Positions 1-4,634 of a stretch of DNA of 8,116 nucleotides are shown here, piece after piece. How positions within the stretch are numbered: the stretch's first letter is position 1; each line of letters begins with the position of its first letter. The position numbers were made by a program, and so were the translations under genes. This DNA comes from Campylobacteraceae bacterium (GTDB taxonomy: Bacteria; Campylobacterota; Campylobacteria; Campylobacterales; Sulfurovaceae), in contig JALVWV010000257.1 in assembly GCA_027023145.1 (NCBI GenBank), positions 1-8,116 on the forward strand, read 5' to 3'. The notes under the pieces were generated by a model, which was given only the letters and a program-made list of their open reading frames with translations, made no database searches and was not told where the DNA came from.

Positions 1-145
1 CAACCATATGCACTGCCATACCCTCTTTTTTACTGAAATTACTCTGCCTAAGAATGGTCTTGATGTTCATGAGCCTGAGGGTCTCATAGATGGGGTTTTT
101 TAAGTTGTCGTTGATGATACGAAGTATGTGAGATTCTATTTGCAT
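1..145 (-). CDS. Probable insertion-sequence transposase, N-terminal part (cut by window edge)
   Basis: Forty-eight codons are visible, starting at ATG 145 and running off the left edge without a stop. The protein begins MQIESHILRIINDNLKNP and continues with a segment reading LRLMNIKTILRQSNFSKKEG. I recognise this style of N-terminus from IS4-like DDE transposases of Campylobacterota and Bacteroidetes; this is recall of a family pattern, and no catalytic residue lies inside the window. The start is well supported: AGGAGG (154-159 on the opposite strand) lies 8 bases upstream of the ATG. Immediately upstream is a perfect 20-bp palindrome containing TATAAT. The gene follows the hydrolase gene in the same direction, about 230 bases away. 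The transposase call is an inference; it could be another AT-rich mobile or accessory gene. Confidence 0.5.
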   Translation of the reverse strand, partial: MQIESHILRIINDNLKNPIYETLRLMNIKTILRQSNFSKKEGMAVHMV

Positions 146-160
146 GATTTTTTGCCTCCT

Positions 161-180
161 GTGTATAATATATTATACAC
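161..180. promoter_or_regulatory. Perfect 20-bp palindrome with TATAAT on both strands (promoter/operator candidate)
   Basis: The sequence GTGTATAATATATTATACAC equals its own reverse complement. It contains TATAAT on each strand and lies directly before the AGGAGG of the leftmost gene. A -10 element inside it, paired with TTTACG about 16 bases upstream on the minus strand, is a possible promoter. The symmetry suggests a dimeric repressor site or a cruciform. Function is inferred. Confidence 0.45.
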
Positions 181-350
181 AAAAGTACCGTAAAATGGGC
201 TTTATGGAGGTTTAATCCTGCAAGAAATCACAACAGATTCATTTTGTCAAGACCTGTGAGGTTTGGTCGGGTTATGCGCGGCTGCATGGATGATTCTGGT
301 GGAGTATTGGGGGGGGTGGTGCGAAAGTTAAGCTACCCCAATAAAGCATT

Positions 351-377
351 TTTGTCATATACATATGTTGATTGTTG
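351..377. repeat. Left copy of a 27-bp imperfect direct repeat
   Basis: This stretch matches 1462-1488 at 24 of 27 positions, including an uninterrupted run of 13 bases (TACATATGTTGATT shared apart from its flanks). It starts 2 bases beyond the stop codon of the MBL-fold gene. The two copies therefore bracket that gene closely on both sides. Confidence 0.75.
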
Positions 378-379
378 CT

Positions 380-1417
380 TCACATTACCAGTTTTTCACC
401 TATAGCCAGGAAGTGCACACGGTCATCTCCTGCCTCTCTTAGCAATCTTTCCGGTTCGCCCAGGGGTTCATCCGACAGGTCAAACGTCCCGTAATGCATA
501 GGAATCATTGTATCCGCATGTAATTCTTTTGAGGCCAGCAACGCTTCCTGCGGATTGATATGGCTCGATTTCATAAACCACCTTGGACTGTAGGCTCCAA
601 TCGGCATGATGGCGATATCCACTTTTTTAAAAATCTTCTGTATCTCTTTGAAATGATCCGAATACCCAGTATCTCCTGCGAAATAGATGGTTTTGTTTTG
701 TGTTTGTATCATAAAACTGCCCCACAATATTTCATTGTAGTCATTGATACCTCTTTTGTGCCAATGGTGTGCAGGCAAAAAAGTGATGTTGAATGTTTCA
801 TCAATATCATACTGTTGATACCAGCCTGCCTCTTGTGTACGGATTTTTTTATTTGTATCCTCTATCATCTGTCCCATTTTCAAAGGAACCAATGCGACAC
901 ATTGATCAAATTTCTCTATCGTTTCCAAATCAAGATGATCATAATGCGCATGACTGATCAAGAGATAATCCGGTTTTATTTTTTCAATGTCTATGGGCAG
1001 TTCGGTCAACCTTTTTATAAAAGGAGGAGCACTCAGGCAGGGGTCGGTCACGATCCTTTTGCCGTCAAGCTGTATGATAAATGATGCATGCCCCAACCAA
1101 TATATGAAATCTTCTGTTGTGTTGAGTGCCTTTTCATTTTTTATCACCTGAAGCGCATATTTTTCATGTTTTTTGATCTCTTTCTGCGGGTTGGGCGACA
1201 GTTTCCATTTCAATATATCCAGGATGGTTGTTTTGCCTGATTGCCCATAAAGATTTTTAAAGACACCGTTTTGGAACTCATTGCCTTTGAAATCCTTTTT
1301 AATGGTTTTCAGTTTTGCATTTTTCAAATACATTTTTTTCATCCCTTTTGAAAGAACAGAAGTAGATATTATGGCAAACAACAGTGTTTTGAGAAACAAT
1401 CTTTTTGTCAAAACCAT
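380..1417 (-). CDS. Metallo-beta-lactamase-fold hydrolase, RomA/NAPE-PLD (UlaG-like) family, exported or membrane-anchored
   Basis: The 345-residue protein has the family signature. GHASF is near residue 109. The zinc motif SHAHYDH has H156, H158, D160 and H161. PAHHWH follows at 215-220 (third ligand probably H218). FAGDTGY carries the bridging D249. PIGAYSPRWFM (272-282), HINPQEA (286-292) and MHYGTF with H308 complete it. Relatives include NAPE-hydrolysing phospholipase D and RomA/UlaG-like hydrolases, so phosphodiester or lactone hydrolysis with two zinc ions is expected, but the substrate is unknown. Residues 1-24 (KR, then a hydrophobic run ending STSVLSKG) look like a signal peptide or anchor, pointing to the periplasm. 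The listed ATG has AAAGG directly against it; a TTG two codons in (about 1411) is better spaced for that Shine-Dalgarno, and M29 is a further alternative. The Crp-like regulator gene lies 52 bases upstream on the same strand. Confidence 0.85.
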   Translation of the reverse strand: MVLTKRLFLKTLLFAIISTSVLSKGMKKMYLKNAKLKTIKKDFKGNEFQNGVFKNLYGQSGKTTILDILKWKLSPNPQKEIKKHEKYALQVIKNEKALNTTEDFIYWLGHASFIIQLDGKRIVTDPCLSAPPFIKRLTELPIDIEKIKPDYLLISHAHYDHLDLETIEKFDQCVALVPLKMGQMIEDTNKKIRTQEAGWYQQYDIDETFNITFLPAHHWHKRGINDYNEILWGSFMIQTQNKTIYFAGDTGYSDHFKEIQKIFKKVDIAIMPIGAYSPRWFMKSSHINPQEALLASKELHADTMIPMHYGTFDLSDEPLGEPERLLREAGDDRVHFLAIGEKLVM

Positions 1418-1440
1418 CCTTTGGTATTATTTTATTCACA

Positions 1441-1469
1441 AGTTTAGATCGATCATCAAAATTTGTCAA
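1441..1469 (-). promoter_or_regulatory. Possible promoter of the MBL-fold gene
   Basis: On the minus strand TTGACA (1464-1469) is followed after 17 bases by TAAACT (1441-1446), 24 bases before the hydrolase start. The -35 box begins immediately after the stop codon of the regulator gene (TAA-TTGACA). The -35 is perfect and the -10 is mediocre. Confidence 0.35.
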
Positions 1470-1488
1470 TTACATATGTTGATTATTG
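1462..1488. repeat. Right copy of the 27-bp direct repeat, overlapping the regulator's last codons
   Basis: This copy covers the last codons and the stop of the Crp-like gene (encoding NNQHM) and the TTGACA just after it. The copy at 351-377 therefore resembles a displaced 3' end of the regulator gene. Confidence 0.75.
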
Positions 1489-2024
1489 AGTTGTTTTTTT
1501 ATTCTGCTGAGTTGGGTCGGCGTGATTCCCAGATAGGAAGCGATATGAAATTGCGGCAATTTTTCTGATAATTCTGGATTGTTTTTGACAAACCGGATAT
1601 ATCTGTCTCTGGCATCAAGCGACAGCAGTTCAATTTCTCTTTGCTGTTTTTGGGTCATATAGTCCAACAGTATCCTGCTCAAAACCTTCTCCAGAACTTC
1701 GTATTGCAAAGAGAGTTTCATGTATGCATCATATCCAAACATGATAACTGCGCCGTTTGTCACAGCTTGAACAAACACGGCCGGATCTTCCTGCCCATCC
1801 AATGACGTCATGAACAAATCATTTTTGACAAAAAAGCTTTTATTGTATTCTGTTCCCTCTTCATCCAAGTGGTAGACTCTCACTATTCCATCGACTACAA
1901 ATCCGATTTGTCTTTGATTTTCATATATTTTTGATAGATAGTCGTCTTTGTTTATTGTTTTGCATTTTGCTATTTTTTCCAATGCATCCCATGCATCCTG
2001 ATCGATATTGATGTAGTCGTTCAA
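1470..2024 (-). CDS. Crp/Fnr-family transcriptional regulator
   Basis: The product has a cyclic-nucleotide-binding-like beta-roll (about residues 20-105, with GFVVDGIVRVYHLDEEGTEY), a dimerisation helix (about 105-130) and a C-terminal helix-turn-helix (about 155-178, FHIASYLGITPTQLSRIKKQL). There is no N-terminal cysteine cluster as in Fnr. The phosphate-binding region of Crp (GE...R..A) is replaced by DGQEDPAVFVQAVTNG, so cAMP binding is doubtful and the ligand is unknown. The listed start is TTG at 2024 without a Shine-Dalgarno. The frame stays open for 22 codons upstream. At 2075 it has ATC, 6 bases behind a good AGGAG (2082-2086), giving a plausible extension IKTTHKEIQAYQDLHHK. The native start was probably there. 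The hydrolase gene follows after 52 bases, so this is its likely local regulator. Confidence 0.8.
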   Translation of the reverse strand: MNDYINIDQDAWDALEKIAKCKTINKDDYLSKIYENQRQIGFVVDGIVRVYHLDEEGTEYNKSFFVKNDLFMTSLDGQEDPAVFVQAVTNGAVIMFGYDAYMKLSLQYEVLEKVLSRILLDYMTQKQQREIELLSLDARDRYIRFVKNNPELSEKLPQFHIASYLGITPTQLSRIKKQLNNQHM

Positions 2025-2081
2025 CTTATGGTGCAGGTCTTGATAAGCTTGGATTTCTTTGTGTGTTGTTTTGATTTCTGA

Positions 2082-2086
2082 CTCCT
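2082..2086 (-). promoter_or_regulatory. Shine-Dalgarno AGGAG facing an ATC codon
   Basis: AGGAG lies 6 bases before ATC (2073-2075), which is in frame with the Crp-like gene. No ATG, GTG or TTG occurs in the usual window behind it. It marks the likely original start of that gene. Confidence 0.5.
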
Positions 2087-2107
2087 GTTTCTACTGACTC
2101 AAGGATT

Positions 2108-2136
2108 ATGATAACACCTTTAGCCTGATGTTTCAA
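2108..2136 (-). promoter_or_regulatory. Promoter of the Crp-like gene
   Basis: On the minus strand TTGAAA (2131-2136), a 17-base spacer and TATCAT (2108-2113) each match the sigma-70 consensus at five of six positions. Transcription would start near 2101, giving a leader of about 25 bases up to the ATC codon at 2075. The element is part of a repeat also present before the fosA-like gene. Confidence 0.5.
2115..2136 (-). repeat. Promoter-like repeat, copy A
   Basis: These 22 bases match 3491-3512 at 19 positions, including the shared core ATCAGGCTAAA. Both copies are followed, 10 or 12 bases later, by CCTTGAGT (2097-2104 and 3471-3478). Each copy precedes a different gene in the same orientation. 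Confidence 0.7.
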
Positions 2137-2164
2137 AAAAACGGCTACCCTCTTTATCCCGTAG

Positions 2165-2275
2165 GGGCAGACCCATGTGTCTGCCCGAGTAGCACAAGCA
2201 CCATCAAGGAACCGAGGTTTCAACCCCACTCCGGAAGTGGAGACTTCAGTCCCACCCCATGCCCAAATGGCATGG
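2165..2275. repeat. Cluster of three short inverted repeats (REP/MITE-like)
   Basis: Three hairpins lie in tandem. GGGCAGAC/GTCTGCCC (2165-2172 and 2179-2186) has a perfect 8-bp stem and 6-base loop. CCACT/AGTGG (2226-2230 and 2236-2240) is weaker. CCATGCC/GGCATGG (2257-2263 and 2269-2275) has a perfect 7-bp stem and 5-base loop. None is followed by a T-run, so they are not standard terminators. GTAGGGGCAGACCCATGTG-type hairpins recur between genes in many bacterial genomes, and I take this as a dispersed intergenic repeat. No credible gene lies between 2091 and 2288. Confidence 0.6.
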
Positions 2276-2288
2276 CAACTGTTATACG

Positions 2289-2624
2289 CTATTCTATGTC
2301 AAAGTTCTCTATTGTCATTTTAAGTTCAGGGATCAAATACCTCAAAATATTATCTATCAAGCCAAAATCAACACCCTCATAATCATGCGCAATAAAATTT
2401 CTCACATCATACGAACCTTTTACAGGCAGTTTCTCTCTAATCTCTTCATCTTGGATTTTATGCAGTGTCTCACCTATCTACATCAAACACATCAGCAATG
2501 TATGCCTGCCAATGCGATTGTTCAAAGCCTCTGTCAACGAGTTGTTCTCTTTGATGATAAACTCTATATCCTCGATCATCTCCATGATAAATTCAAGTCG
2601 TGATGCATCTGAAATATTAGACAT
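2289..2624 (-). pseudogene. hepT: HEPN-domain RNase toxin (HepT) with an in-frame amber stop
   Basis: Reading from ATG 2624, which overlaps the end of the MNT gene, gives 111 codons interrupted only by TAG at codon 49 (2478-2480). The residue there would normally be Gln (CAG) in the context LLMCLM-Q-IGE. The part after the stop keeps the toxin signature RNFIAHDY: R75, four residues, H80, then D81-Y82. This is the RX4HXY motif of HEPN RNases, whose Tyr is the residue the partner MNT enzyme adenylylates. Only an N-terminal helical stub of 48 residues could be made, without the active site, and no ATG, GTG or TTG is well placed to restart behind the stop. A single CAG-to-TAG change explains everything; there is no frameshift. 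The toxin is thus probably dead while its antitoxin remains intact. Confidence 0.85.
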
Positions 2625-2925
2625 ATTTCAGATCTCTCATAATATATTTTTTTGCTGTCCTGCTCAATCCACTCCTGGCAGATATATCCACATCTATCCC
2701 AAAAAGTGCTTTCAGCTCCTTTTTGATTTCACTGAGCCTAGAAAAAGCCAAAAAACCCTTGTAGTTCTGGATAAATTTTTCACTGAGTTCATACAAAATA
2801 TCTATATCACTTTGGGGAGTGGCCTCTCCCCTTGCATAGGAGCCGAAAAAACCAACTATATTAAACCCTTCTTTTGCATAGTGCTTTTTTGCTTGTTGAA
2901 GTAATTTTAGTTTAGATGTTTCCAT
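2617..2925 (-). CDS. mntA: MNT-domain nucleotidyltransferase antitoxin (MntA-like)
   Basis: The 102-residue minimal nucleotidyltransferase carries GSYARGEATPQSDID: G28-S29, ten residues, then D40-x-D42, the GSX10DXD metal- and ATP-binding motif. A third acidic residue lies in GIDVD (D80). Known MntA proteins neutralise the HEPN RNase HepT by adding AMP to its active-site tyrosine. The hepT start codon overlaps this gene's last codons by 8 bases, the usual tight coupling. The start is supported by AAGGA about 8 bases upstream and by a promoter at 2945-2953. The antitoxin looks complete although the partner toxin is interrupted. Confidence 0.88.
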   Translation of the reverse strand: METSKLKLLQQAKKHYAKEGFNIVGFFGSYARGEATPQSDIDILYELSEKFIQNYKGFLAFSRLSEIKKELKALFGIDVDISARSGLSRTAKKYIMRDLKYV

Positions 2926-2944
2926 TTTCTGTTCCTTTTGCCGA

Positions 2945-2953
2945 ATTATATCA
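2945..2953 (-). promoter_or_regulatory. Extended -10 promoter of the mntA-hepT pair
   Basis: The minus strand reads TGATATAAT, an extended -10 (TGn followed by a perfect TATAAT), 19 bases before the mntA start. A CTGACA lies 14 bases further upstream, too close for a standard -35, but extended -10 promoters can work without one. Confidence 0.45.
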
Positions 2954-3047
2954 TAACATGGAGCTGTCAGGAAAGAAAGTCAGCACGATTACGTTTGCCC
3001 GACCTCTTTTCTATGTGTTGTTTTTATTTTTGACCTTTATTAGTATT

Positions 3048-3470
3048 TCATAGCCATTCTAAGCCCTCACGCGGATTATTCTTTAACACTAACAAACGAC
3101 TATCAAGATTGCCAACACGCACTTCGAGCTTATGCCCATTGGGGCCTAAAAAATATAGTGAGTTCCCTTCACTTGTATTCTCTTTCCATACTTGTGCCCC
3201 TGAGTTTAACAGCTTTTCTTCGATGCGTTGGAAATTCGATTCCTTGACATTCAGTGCGATATGAGAATAATCGCCTGATGGTAGTGGCTCACCACTCGAA
3301 AGACAAAACCAGAGATCACCCAATGTCAAATACGCACCTTTCTGCCACTTGACAATAGGCTTCATGCCCAAAACAGATACATAAAAGTTAAGCGATTTAT
3401 CCAAATCTTTTACAGTGACTGTGATGTGATTCAATCTGTCAGGCACCCATACTCTTTTTGTTACCGACAT
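3048..3470 (-). CDS. fosA: FosA-type fosfomycin thiol transferase (VOC superfamily)
   Basis: The 140-residue product (about 135 is usual) matches the FosA pattern throughout. Residue numbers here count from an in-frame TTG two codons upstream (3476). Metal ligands are H17 (LNHIT), H72 (YSHIAL) and E118 (GHKLEVRVG). The catalytic Thr after NHI is T19. The potassium and fosfomycin loop reads VWKENTSEGNSLYF with K98, S102, S106 and Y108; R127 closes the set. FosA opens the epoxide of fosfomycin with glutathione in the cytoplasm using Mn(II) and K+. Two positions differ from classical FosA (Arg to Thr at 101, Asp to Asn at 105). ATG 3470 is preferred because the TTG falls in a CCTTGAGT stretch that is non-coding in the sister repeat. 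No Shine-Dalgarno is visible. The gene is AT-richer than the core genes, suggesting acquisition. Confidence 0.85.
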   Translation of the reverse strand: MSVTKRVWVPDRLNHITVTVKDLDKSLNFYVSVLGMKPIVKWQKGAYLTLGDLWFCLSSGEPLPSGDYSHIALNVKESNFQRIEEKLLNSGAQVWKENTSEGNSLYFLGPNGHKLEVRVGNLDSRLLVLKNNPREGLEWL

Positions 3471-3481
3471 ACTCAAGGAAT

Positions 3482-3512
3482 ACTATAGAGCACTTTTAGC
3501 CTGATATTCCAA
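3482..3512 (-). promoter_or_regulatory. Promoter-like repeat copy B, before the fosA-like gene
   Basis: Positions 3491-3512 match copy A (2115-2136) at 19 of 22 bases. The -35-like box is TTGGAA (3507-3512) and the -10-like box TATAGT (3482-3487) with a long 19-base spacer. If used, transcription would begin only a few bases before ATG 3470, so the message would be nearly leaderless. Confidence 0.4.
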
Positions 3513-3545
3513 GATAGCAGAAAACCTCCCCTTAATCCCATCTAC

Positions 3546-3551
3546 TATAAG
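3546..3551 (+). promoter_or_regulatory. Possible -10 element of the methyltransferase gene
   Basis: TATAAG lies 8 bases before the ATG at 3560, and there is no Shine-Dalgarno in between. No good -35 is visible 17 bases upstream. If it is used, the transcript would be leaderless. Confidence 0.25.
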
Positions 3552-3559
3552 ATACCCCC

Positions 3560-4297
3560 ATGAAAAACATGCAAAACAAATGGGACAAAAAAGCACACCG
3601 GTACGGCCGGTACACGACTGAGAGCGATACCCTCGAGACAATCATCTGTGGGATGATGAAGGAGATGGGGGTCGATTTTTTGGGTAAGCGTGTCGTGGAT
3701 ATCGGGTGCGGGACGGGGGTCTATACGCTGCGGGTGGCGCAAAAAGCAGCGCAGGTCGATGCGCTTGATATCTCTGAAGCGATGCTCAACGTCCTGCGCG
3801 AAGACTCCCAAACTTATGGGATCACTAACATCCGGACACACCACAGCGACTGGATCGATTTCCCGCTGCCGGATGTGCCGTACGACTATGCCCTGAGTAC
3901 CATGTCACCAGCGACGCGGGAGGCTCAAGGGTTTGAACGGATGCACCGGGCAGCCCAAACGCGGATTTTCCTCGGCTGGGGGGACAAGCGGGGGACGGGT
4001 TTGATGGAGGAGTTGTTTGCCGCTCATGGGCAGACCTATACCCCGCCTAATGGCGCGGTGAAGCTGCGTGCTTGGCTCGAAGAGCACACCATCCCCTACC
4101 ACCTCCGGGAACATGCTGAGACTAAAGTTCGCACCCGACCTCTGACCAAAGCGATCGAAGCCTACAGTTGGCGCGTGGAAGCCCACGGCGCTATGCCTGA
4201 CCCCCAGAAGGTCGAAGCGGTATTGCGTCGTTATCTCAACGATGAAGGGAATGTCGTCGAGCGGGTGATCAACTACTTCAACCTCATCATTTGGTGA
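3560..4297 (+). CDS. Class I SAM-dependent methyltransferase, substrate unknown
   Basis: The 245-residue protein has a Rossmann methyltransferase core. Motif I is VVDIGCGTG (45-53), the acidic residue at the end of strand 2 is D70 in ALDIS, SDW lies at 96-98, and motif IV is near YDYALSTMSPA (109-118). An N-terminal segment WDKKAHRYGRYT and a helical C-terminus (about 165-245) flank the core; the latter may hold the substrate site. I cannot assign a substrate; small-molecule and protein targets are both possible. It is the only plus-strand gene, divergent from the fosA-like gene and convergent with the sulfur-carrier gene, whose stop is 4 bases away. Its base composition is GC-rich like the core genes. 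The start lacks a Shine-Dalgarno, and ATG 3569 is an alternative. Confidence 0.85.
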   Translation: MKNMQNKWDKKAHRYGRYTTESDTLETIICGMMKEMGVDFLGKRVVDIGCGTGVYTLRVAQKAAQVDALDISEAMLNVLREDSQTYGITNIRTHHSDWIDFPLPDVPYDYALSTMSPATREAQGFERMHRAAQTRIFLGWGDKRGTGLMEELFAAHGQTYTPPNGAVKLRAWLEEHTIPYHLREHAETKVRTRPLTKAIEAYSWRVEAHGAMPDPQKVEAVLRRYLNDEGNVVERVINYFNLIIW

Positions 4298-4301
4298 AAA
4301 A

Positions 4302-4586
4302 TTACTCGATACCTTTTTTGCCGATATAACCGGCGACATGCCCGGGAATCCCCCCTGGAGGGATCAGAGAGACCCGGTCACCGTCGTGGATTACGGTAGT
4401 CTTGGGGACGACTTTGTGGTTGATAAAGACCGCTTCGACATCTGCCTCGGGATCAAACCCGTACATTTGTACCAGTTCGACAACGGTGATCGCATCGGGG
4501 ATATCAAGCGCACGGGCACTCTGCACCCCCTTTTCTCGAAATGCTTGCCGAAGCTGTGAAAAAGCCCTGAATGTAATAACAGCCAT
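4302..4586 (-). CDS. ThiS/MoaD-family (ubiquitin-like) sulfur-carrier protein with a tail beyond Gly-Gly
   Basis: The 94-residue protein has the beta-grasp pattern of ThiS/MoaD: MAVITFRAFSQLRQAF, a central VVELVQMYG helix, EAVFINHKVVPKTTVIHDGDRVSLIPPGG. In typical members the protein ends at Gly-Gly, the C-terminal glycine being adenylylated and thiocarboxylated to carry sulfur for molybdopterin or thiamine. Here Gly-Gly is at 78-79 and is followed by fifteen more residues (IPGHVAGYIGKKGIE). It would need trimming to act as a carrier, or it may not act that way. AAGGAG lies 6 bases before the ATG. The gene follows pbpA by 48 bases on the same strand and is probably the last gene of that run. 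Neighbours give no pathway clue: no moa or thi gene is visible. Confidence 0.8.
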   Translation of the reverse strand: MAVITFRAFSQLRQAFREKGVQSARALDIPDAITVVELVQMYGFDPEADVEAVFINHKVVPKTTVIHDGDRVSLIPPGGIPGHVAGYIGKKGIE

Positions 4587-4634
4587 TTTATCTCCTTTTT
4601 TAGTCGTGATTATAGCTAATTTTTTTGAATGCCT

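Larger units (their letters stand above)
146..379. other. Gene-free stretch between the transposase-like gene and the MBL-fold gene
   Basis: No convincing reading frame is present. It holds the palindrome at 161-180, a run of eight G at 309-316, a possible weak stem pairing GGGGT (313-317) with ACCCC (335-339), and the left copy of a direct repeat (351-377). If the leftmost gene belongs to an insertion sequence, one end of the element should lie here. I could not identify a terminal inverted repeat because the other end is outside the window. Confidence 0.5.

Noticed and set aside
313..353. Plus-strand terminator (GGGGT/ACCCC stem with later T-run)
   Set aside because: The stem needs wobble pairs, the T-run is 9 bases away, and no plus-strand gene precedes it.
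1465..1490. Fnr/Crp half-site palindrome around CATATG at the regulator's end
   Set aside because: Symmetry extends only one base beyond CATATG on each side; the sequence is explained by the direct repeat.
2165..2186. Intrinsic terminator
   Set aside because: The stem is perfect, but neither strand has a T-run behind it.
2026..2229. Minus-strand reading frame of 67 codons upstream of the Crp-like gene
   Set aside because: It spans the hairpin repeats and the promoter of the regulator, has no Shine-Dalgarno and resembles no protein family.
2217..2258. CRISPR-like sequence (GTTTCAACCCCACTCC with a partial second copy)
   Set aside because: Only one and a half degenerate copies with no spacer, no array and no cas gene in the window. 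It fits better as a dispersed hairpin repeat.
2259..2603. Plus-strand reading frame opposite hepT
   Set aside because: It is antisense to an obvious HEPN frame with codons and motifs intact on the minus strand.
2289..2624. Frameshift in hepT
   Set aside because: The frame is continuous before and after the TAG, so a single base substitution is sufficient.
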